From Nostoc sp. TCL26-01 (GTDB lineage: Bacteria > Cyanobacteriota > Cyanobacteriia > Cyanobacteriales > Nostocaceae): 64,000 nucleotides of DNA. Where the stretch lies: NCBI RefSeq assembly GCF_013393945.1, contig NZ_CP040297.1, positions 4,682,001 through 4,746,000 of the forward strand. The letters are read 5' to 3'. The notes beneath the pieces were generated by a model, which worked only from the letters and a program-made list of their open reading frames with translations, made no database searches and was not told the origin of the DNA. Position numbers and translations under genes: made by a program. Positions 35,481 through 43,681 of the stretch are shown piece after piece. Position 1 is the stretch's first letter, and each line of letters starts with the position of its first letter.

Positions 35481-36077
35481 TTAAGAATTACTATATCGTT
35501 CCTCTGCCCAAGGTTCGCCGCGACGGTGATAACCATTGCGTTCCCAAAAACCCATTTCTTCTGTATCGAGAAACTCTAAACCATTAATCCACTTAGAACT
35601 TTTCCAGGCGTAGAGGTGAGGTATAACTAAGCGCATGGGGCCGCCATGTTCTCTGGGGAGGGGTTCACCAAATAATTGAAAGGCAAAAAAGTTTGCTTCT
35701 AGTACGAAATCCGTCAATGGGAGATTAGTCGTATAACCACCGTAGCAATGTTGCATGACATGAACTGCTGCTGGCTCTACTTCAATCAGATTCATAAAAT
35801 CTGTAACTTTAATCCCAGTCCACTTGACATCTAGCTTAGACCAACGAGTGACACAGTGAAAGTCGGCTGTAAATTCGTGTTGAGGTAAGGACATAAAATC
35901 TGCCCAAGTTAAGACAGTAGGTTTTGCTAAACCCCAAACACGAAACTCCCATTCTTCAATACTGATTTTAGGGGCTGTACCGTAAGTTAATACAGGGAAA
36001 CCCTTGGCTAGATGTTGTCCTGGGGGGACGCGATCGCCATTTTCCTGAGTTGGTTTTTGAAAAAATTTTCCTAGCAT
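35481..36077 (-). CDS. Sulfite-oxidase-like molybdopterin oxidoreductase
   Basis: A 198-residue protein with the SUOX/MsrP-type molybdenum cofactor domain: EWEFRVWGLAKPTVLTWADFMSLPQHEFTADFHCVTRWSKLDVKWTGIKV, where the Cys of FHCVTRWS is the Mo ligand, then HCYGGYTTNLPL and GEPLPREHGGPMRLVIPHLYAWKSSKWINGLEF. There is no haem or dimerisation domain and no Tat signal, so it is a short cytoplasmic-type member. The substrate is unknown; sulfoxide or sulfite chemistry is likely by family. The final residues SNS and the stop are coded by the AATTCTTAATTCG repeat that fills the adjacent gap. Confidence 0.88.
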   Translation of the reverse strand: MLGKFFQKPTQENGDRVPPGQHLAKGFPVLTYGTAPKISIEEWEFRVWGLAKPTVLTWADFMSLPQHEFTADFHCVTRWSKLDVKWTGIKVTDFMNLIEVEPAAVHVMQHCYGGYTTNLPLTDFVLEANFFAFQLFGEPLPREHGGPMRLVIPHLYAWKSSKWINGLEFLDTEEMGFWERNGYHRRGEPWAEERYSNS

Positions 36078-36157
36078 AATCCAAGAAAAATCACTCAGTC
36101 GTTGGTCAAAGGTAATGAGTTATAGGTTACACCAATTCCTCATTACCAGTTTTTTGA

Positions 36158-36328
36158 TTATTCTTCTTCGTCTTCTTCAGCAGTTGGATAGACAAATGTG
36201 GAACGTCCCGTCAAAATTGATTTGCCCAAGGAGATGGCTTTTTGAGCTTCAACAGCTGCTTTATGTCTCCAGGTAGCTCGACGTTTATCTCGCTTCGATT
36301 TAGATGTTTTCTTCTTAGGAACCGCCAT
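36158..36328 (-). CDS. rpmF: 50S ribosomal protein L32
   Basis: A 56-residue gene, ATG at 36328 and TAA at 36158-36160. The translation starts MAVPKKKTSKSKRDKRRATW and continues RHKAAVEAQKAISLGKSIL, ending in an acidic EEDEEE tail. This is bL32, located near the peptidyl-transferase region of the 50S subunit. It lacks the zinc-binding cysteines, as expected for cyanobacterial and chloroplast versions. The acidic tail is typical of cyanobacteria. It is probably transcribed from the gap at 36329-36395. Confidence 0.93.
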   Translation of the reverse strand: MAVPKKKTSKSKRDKRRATWRHKAAVEAQKAISLGKSILTGRSTFVYPTAEEDEEE

Positions 36329-36395
36329 GATAGCTGATATCGCAATTCTTCACAACCTTTCTATTCTAAGCTATCAATTAACGTTGGTCACGTTA

Positions 36396-36535
36396 GGGGA
36401 GGGAAAAGGGGGATGGGGGGATGGGGAGATGGGGAGATGAGGGGCAAGAACCCATACACGTATTTTCTCCTTGTCCCCTTGTCCCCTTGTCCCCTTGTCC
36501 CCTTATCTCCTTCCTTATCCCCTTCCTTGTCTCAC
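36396..36535. repeat. GGGGA(T/G) and CCCCTTGT tandem repeats
   Basis: GGGGATG/GGGGAGATG units (36396-36440) are followed by TGTCCCCT heptamers (36473-36510). Long open frames on both strands across this block are artefacts of its 7-bp periodicity and were not called as genes. Confidence 0.85.
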
Positions 36536-37035
36536 TTCTGCGGTGCAGTTGTAGGGATAGTGAGGGCTGCGGCTGGATTGGGGGGTGGGGTTTGTTCAAA
36601 TAATAGGAGCGATCGCGCACTTTTGAAATATGTTGCCCAGTTTTGGGGATCGGGGCGTGTACGCCATTGTTTGCGGCTGACATCTAAGGTTAACACTGGG
36701 GCGATCGCTCCATAACTTTGTACGGAGACAATTACTGAAATATCTGTAACTAAAATATCCTGGTCAAAGCTACGTTGGGCTGCGGCTCTGGCTGTCATTT
36801 CTGCTCGGCGGAGGATGGCTTCGTAAGTTTCATCAGGTAATCGATCAATAATTAAGTCAACTCTCGCTGTGTAAGCTTGGACAATTTGCGGAAAAAGCAA
36901 TTCTGTTACAACCCATACGGGGACTGGAAATAAAAGCAAAAATATTAAGGGAAATGTCCGGATTTTTTTGTCAATTTGGCTAATAACTTTAAAGGGAATG
37001 ATTAATGATAGTGGGTGAGTACAATTCTTGTTCAT
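36532..37035 (-). CDS. Membrane-anchored protein of unknown function
   Basis: A 167-residue protein whose N-terminal region has one hydrophobic segment (IRTFPLIFLLLFPVPVWVVTELLF) after a basic stretch. The rest is an extracytoplasmic domain: ARVDLIIDRLPDETYEAILRRAEMTARAAAQRSFDQDILVTDISVIVSVQSYGAIAPVLTLDVSR, an alpha-beta pattern. It ends RTRPDPQNWATYFKSARSLLLF and a Pro-rich tail. I recall conserved hypothetical proteins of this kind in filamentous cyanobacteria. The stop abuts the G-rich repeat block, and the divergent caspase-like gene begins 195 bases upstream. Confidence 0.75.
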   Translation of the reverse strand: MNKNCTHPLSLIIPFKVISQIDKKIRTFPLIFLLLFPVPVWVVTELLFPQIVQAYTARVDLIIDRLPDETYEAILRRAEMTARAAAQRSFDQDILVTDISVIVSVQSYGAIAPVLTLDVSRKQWRTRPDPQNWATYFKSARSLLLFEQTPPPNPAAALTIPTTAPQK

Positions 37036-37230
37036 AACCTGATAGTTCTTGATTGAGGTTTGATGATTGGTAGAAAGTGAGGGTATTTCCTGAAAAGTGA
37101 AGTCATAAAAATTACGTAATTTTTGTGACTCAATGAGAATCCCCTAAACTATTAGACATAGGTTAGCTTTGTTTTTTCAGCAAAGCCAACCGCAATTTTA
37201 GGCAAACACACAACAACCTACAAAGCGCGG

Positions 37231-39168
37231 ATGGCAAACTACTGGGCGATCGCCATTGGTATCAATCAATATCAGATATTTCAACCTTTACTTTGCGCTC
37301 AGGCCGATGCTGAGGCGCTCAAGGAATTTTTGGTTCAACAGGCGGGTTTTGTCCCTCAACGCTCCCTGCTGATGACGGATACGTCGCCACCAATCGGCGA
37401 TAGATCGACTTATCCCACAAAAGAAAATATTTTGTTGTTGCTAGAAGATTTAGCAGCAGCTTGTTGGCAACCACAAGACCATCTGTGGTTCTTTTTTAGT
37501 GGTTATGGGCTGAATCACAACGGCAGAGATTATTTAATGCCTGTGGAGGGTGATGCCAAACTGGTAGAAGATACTGGTATTGAAGTGCGATCGCTGATGC
37601 AAAGTTTGCAGATAGCTAACCTAAATGTATTGCTGCTATTTGATATCAACCGCGCTTCTGGGACTCAAGGCGACACACCCGTTGGCAAAGAAATTATTGA
37701 ATTAGCCGAGGAACTACAACTGGCAACAATTTTGTCCTGTCAACCAGACCAATTTTCTCAAGAAAGTAGGGAATTAGGTCACGGATTATTTACAGGCGCA
37801 CTGTTATCAGCTTTGCGTTCTGGTTATGGTGGTAATTTGACGGAACTGGAACAACACTTAAGTATTCTCACGCCAGAATTATCTCAGCATTACTGGCGAC
37901 CTACACAAAATCCTGTAGCCGTAATTCCTGTGGATGAGCAGGTAATTTTACCGCCAGTCGAGACAACAACTAGTCTACAAGTGGAAACTAGTTTCGCTGT
38001 ACCCAGTACATTAGAACCGGCGGAAACAGAACCAATTATTTTCTCGGAAGAAAACTTTGCTGTGGCGCTGGCGGCTCCTCCCTTGGGAGAAACTGCTGAT
38101 ATTTCTCCCAAGCCACCCAGAATCGGTATTTGGGGAAACAATCAACGCTCTGAAACTACTGTTAATGGCAAATCGCCACCATCATCAATTCTCACACTTG
38201 ATGAACAGCGATCGCCTGCCACAAATACTGACTTTACCCAGCCATCTCCCGCACTCACAGTTGATGAAGAAACAGCAGGTGGACGGTTTATTCCCAATGC
38301 GCCCCAACCTTATATTTCTCGACTACCTGAGAATCAAGTAGAAACCTCATTGTGGCGACAGTTTGTATTGTGGGGTGGGGGTACGATGCTGGTTGTGACG
38401 CTGATTTCAGTGATTCTGCTGCGTCATCAGATGAAGGTTTTACGAGCTAAGGAAGCATCAACTACCATCACAAGTGATTCACAAATTCCCAAAAATCCTT
38501 CCCTTCCCGTCTCCCCACTCAATCGCTCACCAAACCAATCGACAGCACAAATCGCCCCCATTTCTGAGTCAAAAACTCGCAATCAAGCGGTATTAGACCT
38601 AGCAAAAATGTCTCTGAGACAAACTCAAGCTAGTGATCTCAGTTTAGCGATCGCTACGGCGAAGAAAATTAAACCCGGTGAACCCTTATACGAACAAGCT
38701 CAGGAAAATATTAAAATTTGGAGTAGCATGATCCTCGATTTAGCAGAAGGTCGTGCTAAACAAAAACTATATGCTAATGCGATCGCTGCTGCTAAACTCA
38801 TCTCTCCCGATCAACCCCTTTATCCTAAAGCCCAAGCAGCGATCAACCAATGGCGGATTGAAGCCAAACAATTTTTAGCAAATAAAACTCTCTTAGATGC
38901 CGCTAATGCCCTGATTAAACCAGGACAAGCCTCCACTTATAATCGGGCCATTGAAGTTGCTAAGAGAGTACCCCAAGGTCAACCCGGTTTTGATTTAGCA
39001 CAACAATCTATTAATAAATGGAGTGAAAAAATCTTGGATCTAGCCAAGAATCGCGCTGATCAAGGAGATTTCCCAGCAGCAATTGCCACCGCTACTCTAG
39101 TCCCAGAGGTGACAGCTGTTTATGAAGATGCTCAAGAAGCTATCCAAAAATGGCGAGAGAGAAAATGA
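37231..39168 (+). CDS. Caspase-fold protein with substituted catalytic dyad (YN type), TM and helical repeats
   Basis: A 645-residue protein. Residues 1-235 have the caspase/peptidase C14 fold (WAIAIGINQY, LWFFFSGYGLNHNGRDYL, NVLLLFDINRASG). The catalytic His of the usual SGHG is Tyr92 and the catalytic Cys of the usual DxCHSG is Asn140, so it cannot be a cysteine protease; this matches the YN group of cyanobacterial orthocaspases. A Pro/Thr-rich linker, one membrane segment (FVLWGGGTMLVVTLISVILL, about 376-396) and C-terminal repeats of about 45 residues (LDLAKMSLRQTQASDLSLAIATAKKIKPGEPLY and similar, four times) follow. It probably acts as a scaffold or pseudoprotease. Start ATG 37231. Confidence 0.88.
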   Translation: MANYWAIAIGINQYQIFQPLLCAQADAEALKEFLVQQAGFVPQRSLLMTDTSPPIGDRSTYPTKENILLLLEDLAAACWQPQDHLWFFFSGYGLNHNGRDYLMPVEGDAKLVEDTGIEVRSLMQSLQIANLNVLLLFDINRASGTQGDTPVGKEIIELAEELQLATILSCQPDQFSQESRELGHGLFTGALLSALRSGYGGNLTELEQHLSILTPELSQHYWRPTQNPVAVIPVDEQVILPPVETTTSLQVETSFAVPSTLEPAETEPIIFSEENFAVALAAPPLGETADISPKPPRIGIWGNNQRSETTVNGKSPPSSILTLDEQRSPATNTDFTQPSPALTVDEETAGGRFIPNAPQPYISRLPENQVETSLWRQFVLWGGGTMLVVTLISVILLRHQMKVLRAKEASTTITSDSQIPKNPSLPVSPLNRSPNQSTAQIAPISESKTRNQAVLDLAKMSLRQTQASDLSLAIATAKKIKPGEPLYEQAQENIKIWSSMILDLAEGRAKQKLYANAIAAAKLISPDQPLYPKAQAAINQWRIEAKQFLANKTLLDAANALIKPGQASTYNRAIEVAKRVPQGQPGFDLAQQSINKWSEKILDLAKNRADQGDFPAAIATATLVPEVTAVYEDAQEAIQKWRERK

Positions 39169-39175
39169 GGGAATA

Positions 39176-39320
39176 GGGAATAGGCAATAAGGCAATAGGG
39201 AAGAGTCAAGAGTCAATAGTCAATAGTCAATAGTCATTATTCTTATCTCACTGTCCCCGTCCGCGTCCCCTTGTCCCCCCGTCCCCTCACTCCCTCACTC
39301 CCTCACTCCCTCACTCCTTT
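39176..39320. repeat. Short tandem repeat block
   Basis: GGGAATAGGCAATA units, AGTCAATAGTCAATA heptamers and then GTCCCCGTCC and CTCACTC heptamers fill the space between two convergent genes. Confidence 0.85.
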
Positions 39321-39326
39321 TTCTCA

Positions 39327-39704
39327 TTAACAATACTGGCTGACATCTTCGCCGCATTCATCTGCGAGATAGCACAATGCTCGAAAACGGAGGCTCACCA
39401 CTTCTTCATATAAGGGGTTGAGTTTGCACATTGGCGGGATGTATAGCAGGGTTTTGTTGAATAATTTGATGTCGCGCTCGAAGGGACATTGGGCGGGGAT
39501 CATTTGACATAGGCGATGAGCTAATTGGCGATCGCTTACTTGAATATTGTCTATCCATCGCCTCAGAGGTTTGAAAATATCCCAGCGTGAATGAGAATTA
39601 GTATTTTGTAACTGGGTTGGATGAGGTTTACCAACTTCTGCCTGATTTATCCAGACCCAGCTTGCAATTAAAAGCTTTTTTGTGGTATTATCAAATACCT
39701 TCAT
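39327..39704 (-). CDS. Mo-dependent nitrogenase C-terminal (Mo-nitro_C) family protein
   Basis: A 125-residue protein matching the short cyanobacterial family named from a Mo-nitrogenase-associated domain: WDIFKPLRRWIDNIQVSDRQLAHRLCQMIPAQCPFERDIKLFNKTLLYIPPMCKLNPLYEEVVSLRFRALCYLADECGEDV. Six cysteines are conserved-looking and could bind metal. The family name comes from its occurrence in diazotrophs; it is not a nitrogenase subunit and its function is not known. No nif genes are in the window. The gene is convergent with the caspase-like gene. Confidence 0.82.
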   Translation of the reverse strand: MKVFDNTTKKLLIASWVWINQAEVGKPHPTQLQNTNSHSRWDIFKPLRRWIDNIQVSDRQLAHRLCQMIPAQCPFERDIKLFNKTLLYIPPMCKLNPLYEEVVSLRFRALCYLADECGEDVSQYC

Positions 39705-40125
39705 GATTATTCCTCTTTGTTGATGAGGGTATTCACCTTTACGATGAACTTATACAGTGTGACGGCTACCTTTTCTGGACAAATCTCATCCTGACTGCTG
39801 TATATGGTCAAAATTGGGTAGCCACTGAAGTCAGGACATAATTTATAACTACGTCAAGTTAATCGCACTTTCTCTGAAAATGGTAGTGTAGCCATTAGAT
39901 TTTGTTCATAACTTGACACAGTTTAAATTTTAATGAAGACATCTATCTTTGGGTAGAATAAACCATAATATTTACAAAACTTAACTCAAAACTTGAGCTA
40001 AAAGGATTGACAAATCGCCGAATATTCCCAATTTTCTAGGAAGATAAGCGAAAATCATTCAGGAGTGCTGAGTGAGGGAGTGAGGGAGTGCTGACCAATG
40101 ACTAATGACCATTGACTATTGACCA
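39705..40125. other. Intergenic gap before the anion permease
   Basis: No gene or strong structure is visible in 39705-40060, only AT-rich DNA that should contain the promoter of the Mo-nitro_C-like gene. The right end (40063-40130) is a heptamer repeat block (GAGTGAG, then TGACCAT/TGACTAT) whose last unit supplies the ATG of the permease gene. Confidence 0.6.
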
Positions 40126-41316
40126 ATGACCAAAGTGCTAATTTATGGCGTGTTGGGGATAACCTACTTGGGGTTGGCTTTGGGGTATATTCCTGGCTTA
40201 CGGATGAACCGCGCCACTATTGCCTTAGTCGGGTCTGGATTTTTAATTGCTTTAGGCGTATTGAATTTGCAGGAAGCATGGAGGGCGATAGATGCTAACA
40301 CCATTGTGTTTTTGTTGAGCATGATGGTAGTAAACGCCAATCTCGCCTATGCTGGTTTTTTCCGGAAGGCTCTATCGCTGTTGTTGAGTTTAACTCGTAG
40401 TCCATTAGGCTTGTTGATTGCCTTAACTTTTGGCAGTGGGATTTTATCTGCTGTGTTTCTCAATGACACTTTGGCATTGGTGTTTACGCCTTTGACTTTA
40501 AGTTTGGCTCAGGCTTTGGGCTTAAATCCTATTCCCTATTTACTAGCGATCGCCGGAGCAACTAACATAGGTTCGGTGGCTACCTTAAGCGGAAATCCTC
40601 AAAATATCTTGATAGGTTCCTTTTCGGGGATCGCTTATTTAGATTTTTTGGGTAGGTTGGCTCCTATTGCGATCGCAGGCTTGGTTGTGCAGGTAGGATT
40701 ACTGTGGCTACTATATCCACAAGTTCGTTCAGTCAAACCTTGCCAAGTCATCCCTACAAATAATCAGCGAATATTTAAACCCTTATTTCGGAAATCATTA
40801 GTCATCACAACTGGTTTGCTGATTACCTTTGCTGTCGGTTTACCTTTAGCCGAATCAGCTTTAGTTGCGGCTAGCTTGTTGCTAATTACCAGAAGAATTA
40901 AACCACAGCGAATTTTGCAGCAGGTAGACTGGAACCTGTTAGTCATGTTTTCCGGGCTATTCATTTTGACAAAAGCCACCCAAAAATTGAACTTGCTCTC
41001 CCCATTTACCCACGCCATCAACTCTGCTGCTAGTTTTTTGGGTGTGACAGTAGTTTTGTCTAACTTAATTTCCAATGTGCCGGCGGTGCTGTTATTACAT
41101 CCGCTAATTTCCCCAGGTGATACTAAATCTTGGTTGTTGCTAGCAGTCGGCTCAACTCTAGCAGGAAATCTCACATTGTTTGGTTCCGTTGCCAACTTGA
41201 TAGTTGTAGAAGCTGCGGCTGATTTGGGTTACAAGCTGACTTTTTTGGAGCATTTGCGTTTTGGGATACCGATTACCTTGTGTACTTTAATCATCAGCTA
41301 TTGGTGGATTCAGTGA
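40126..41316 (+). CDS. Anion permease, ArsB/SLC13-like
   Basis: A 396-residue membrane protein with about 11 segments. Conserved points are VFLLSMMVVNANLAYAGFF, GSGILSAVFLNDTLALVFTPLTLSLAQ, AGATNIGSVATLSGNPQNILIGSFSGI (the NPQN motif of the ArsB/NhaD/SLC13 superfamily) and SNLISNVPAVLLLHPL, which mirrors it in the second half as an inverted repeat. The substrate may be an inorganic or carboxylate anion; arsenite cannot be claimed, since no ars genes are present. The start codon lies inside a TGACCAA repeat without a Shine-Dalgarno. Confidence 0.88.
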   Translation: MTKVLIYGVLGITYLGLALGYIPGLRMNRATIALVGSGFLIALGVLNLQEAWRAIDANTIVFLLSMMVVNANLAYAGFFRKALSLLLSLTRSPLGLLIALTFGSGILSAVFLNDTLALVFTPLTLSLAQALGLNPIPYLLAIAGATNIGSVATLSGNPQNILIGSFSGIAYLDFLGRLAPIAIAGLVVQVGLLWLLYPQVRSVKPCQVIPTNNQRIFKPLFRKSLVITTGLLITFAVGLPLAESALVAASLLLITRRIKPQRILQQVDWNLLVMFSGLFILTKATQKLNLLSPFTHAINSAASFLGVTVVLSNLISNVPAVLLLHPLISPGDTKSWLLLAVGSTLAGNLTLFGSVANLIVVEAAADLGYKLTFLEHLRFGIPITLCTLIISYWWIQ

Positions 41317-41369
41317 AATTAGAGTATATATAGGAATCCGATTTGATTACTGAACAGACTTGTTTAGGT

Positions 41370-41407
41370 AGGTAACAGGTAACAGGTGACAGGTAACAGG
41401 TGATAGA
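41370..41407. repeat. GTAACAG tandem repeat
   Basis: Five successive GGTAACA/GGTGACA heptamers follow the permease gene. Confidence 0.8.
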
Positions 41408-41498
41408 AAAGAAGGAAATTAGAGGTATACTGGCTTTTTTGTGTAAGCACAGGCTACGCCAACAAAAATCAAATATGAGTCCTATAAACTACAATGTA

Positions 41499-41705
41499 CT
41501 ACTGGCCTCGTCCTGGTTTACAATCTGCAAAACCCAACGCCTCAGAGTCAAGAAAACTTGCAATTGCCATCTCAACTACAGCTTCGATTGGATATTCAAT
41601 TTCAGCAGCACGCGCAATTAAAGCTGTACGAATTCGCTCAGGCAATCTTCCTAAAATCACGTCAGCATCCGCACTTGTAAGTTGCTCTTGAAGTTTAGCC
41701 TGCAT
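41499..41705 (-). CDS. Small ribbon-helix-helix-like protein
   Basis: ATG 41705 gives 68 residues; an extension to 41774 adds an unlikely basic tail. After MQAKLQEQLTSADAD comes VILGRLPERIRTALIARAAEIEYPIEAVVEMAIASFLD, a strand followed by two helices spaced as in CopG/Arc-type ribbon-helix-helix DNA-binding proteins and antitoxins. No toxin gene is adjacent downstream. It could be an orphan antitoxin or small regulator. The domain call rests on pattern only. Confidence 0.55.
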   Translation of the reverse strand: MQAKLQEQLTSADADVILGRLPERIRTALIARAAEIEYPIEAVVEMAIASFLDSEALGFADCKPGRGQ

Positions 41706-41809
41706 AAATTTAAATCTCCGTTGGGATTTGAACGTTATAAGGTGGTTCGGTGGCTCTGAGAATGATGGAGACATCGACCGAATTTAATTCTGCGTCGCCC
41801 GAAATCCTT

Positions 41810-41838
41810 GTAGAGACGTTGCACTGCAACGTCTCTAC
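41810..41838. terminator. GTAGAGACGTTGC palindrome at the end of the WD40 gene
   Basis: GTAGAGACGTTGCA pairs with TGCAACGTCTCTAC around a 1-2 base centre. It begins 3 bases beyond the WD40 stop on the minus strand. The same palindrome is present at 47351-47379. Confidence 0.6.
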
Positions 41839-41840
41839 AT

Positions 41841-43655
41841 TCATTGATTTGTCCAAATTTGGATGGTTTTATCTTTACTGGCACTGACTATGATACGTTT
41901 TTCTGAGTTGGTAGCGATCGCTAAAATCCAGTCTGTATGGCCAGTGAGAGTTTGCAGCAATTTGCCGGTTTGGATATTCCACACTTTCACACTATTGTCA
42001 AGACTGCCACTGATGAGAGTTTTTCCATCTAGTCCCAAAGCTAAAGTCACTACTCTGGAAGTATGTCCACGGAGAGTGTGAAGGACTTCGCCTGTACGCA
42101 CTTGCCAAATTTTTATAGTCTGATCCCAACTAGCGCTGGCGAGCATCTGTCCGTCACGGCTGAAAATTACCGATCTGACAGCATCTTGATATTGTGCTAA
42201 GGTGCGGAGGCGATCGCCTGTATACAACCCCCATATTTTGATGGTTTTGTCAATACCACCAGTGGCAAAAGTTTCGCCATCAGGACTCATTGCTACCGAA
42301 AAGACTCGACCTTCGTGTCCCTTAATTGTGCGGAGGAGTTGGCCTGTAGGAAAGTTCCAGATGTTGATAGTACCATCTTCATGACCACTGACTAAGGTTT
42401 GTCCATCAGGGCTAATAGCCACTGACCAGACAGGACTAGCATGATGGCTGAGAGTCCGCTTCAGCTTCAAGGTCTGAAAATCCCAAATTTTAATCGTCTT
42501 GTCGCCACTCCCACTGATTAATGTCTGGCCATCGTGACTAAGAGCCATCGCTCTAACGACATCTCTATGTCCTCTGAGTGTAGAAATTACTTCACCAGTA
42601 TCTAGATTCCAAACCTTAATCGTTTTATCTGTACTTCCACTGACAACAGTTTTGCCATCGTTACTAAAAATAACAGACCACACAGCATCAGTATGACCAA
42701 TTAAAGTGTGACTCAACCTAAGATTTTGGGATTGTGAAGCGGGATTTTGCCCGGAGTTAGGGATTGTATTTGGTTGGTTCTGAGGTGCGAAAGGTTTGAC
42801 TTGGAGAAAATACTGAACTCCTAATAGCACAGTTATCAAAGAAGTTATACTGATGATGATCCCCAGCATCACAGTCAAATTCTTAGATGTGGGAACAATA
42901 GCTTGGCGATAATCTTGGGAGCGAATTTTCTCTAACAGTATCTGTTGATAATCTTCTACTGACTGGACGACTAGGGGAAAATCTTGGGTAAATGAGGGAA
43001 TGTTTTCTGGTTGAATGATGATGGTGTGCTGGATGAATTCATAGGGATAGGTTCCACCCAATCCTACTGGTGTTGATGTTTTCGGTTTAATGACAGATAG
43101 TAAATTCCTATCGGCAATCAACGTATCTTGTATTTTTTCTTCAACAGTAAAGACAAACAGATTGAGCAATTTTCTTTGCTGAAGGGAATGCTGACTTTGC
43201 TCAATTATCTCGCTGGGAATCTTCACCCCATTCTGGGCGGGTTGGTAACTCCATAAATCTGGAACAACCAAGCTGTCGATAGCATCGGGAATATTGTGTC
43301 TGTCTATCAGCCTGACTGGCCCTGTACATAGACAGATGAGAATATTTTCTAGGTGGCTGGGTTGTAGTTTGCCTGCTAGATAATAACAGATGAAGTAAGG
43401 AACATCACTGCGACCAAAATCATCTAACCCATCGTTGTATAACCAGCCAAATAAGGTATGTTCTAAGGTTACTTGATGGAGATAGGCAGCTCGATAGCCA
43501 GGACTAGGAGGGTTATAAGAATCCCAATATTGATAAACCACCTTTTCGAGAAAGGTTTGCTGAATTTCCGTGGGGATGTGTGGACTGGCGACAGTTCTAA
43601 ATCCCACGAAAGGAAAACTAGTATGTATAAGTTGACCTAAGCGCAGAGGGGTCAT
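41841..43655 (-). CDS. GAP1-N-like / transmembrane / WD40 protein
   Basis: A 604-residue three-part protein. Residues 1-250 begin LGQLIHTSFPFVGFRTVASPHIPTEI and continue with YLAGKL after DGLDDFGRSDVPYFICYYL (D78-R82). This resembles the N-terminal domain of GTPase-associated proteins (GAP1-N: QQxxYTS..GF...SP, then D..GRxGxxFxH). Residues 261-284 form one membrane helix. Residues about 317-604 carry seven WD40 repeats (GHTDAVWSVIFSNDGKTVVSGS and similar), one complete propeller. It lies 26 bases downstream of a Ras-like GTPase gene with its own C-terminal anchor, so the two probably act together at the membrane. The GAP1 assignment is from memory of the family and should be treated as inference. 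Confidence 0.7.
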   Translation of the reverse strand: MTPLRLGQLIHTSFPFVGFRTVASPHIPTEIQQTFLEKVVYQYWDSYNPPSPGYRAAYLHQVTLEHTLFGWLYNDGLDDFGRSDVPYFICYYLAGKLQPSHLENILICLCTGPVRLIDRHNIPDAIDSLVVPDLWSYQPAQNGVKIPSEIIEQSQHSLQQRKLLNLFVFTVEEKIQDTLIADRNLLSVIKPKTSTPVGLGGTYPYEFIQHTIIIQPENIPSFTQDFPLVVQSVEDYQQILLEKIRSQDYRQAIVPTSKNLTVMLGIIISITSLITVLLGVQYFLQVKPFAPQNQPNTIPNSGQNPASQSQNLRLSHTLIGHTDAVWSVIFSNDGKTVVSGSTDKTIKVWNLDTGEVISTLRGHRDVVRAMALSHDGQTLISGSGDKTIKIWDFQTLKLKRTLSHHASPVWSVAISPDGQTLVSGHEDGTINIWNFPTGQLLRTIKGHEGRVFSVAMSPDGETFATGGIDKTIKIWGLYTGDRLRTLAQYQDAVRSVIFSRDGQMLASASWDQTIKIWQVRTGEVLHTLRGHTSRVVTLALGLDGKTLISGSLDNSVKVWNIQTGKLLQTLTGHTDWILAIATNSEKRIIVSASKDKTIQIWTNQ

Positions 43656-43681
43656 ACTAATTTAGAAAACCCTATCGGGTA

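Noticed and set aside
36393..36715. Open frames on both strands across the G-rich and CCCCTTGT repeats
   Set aside because: The repeats have no stops in several frames; sequences such as SPCPLVPLSPCPLV are periodicity artefacts overlapping real genes.
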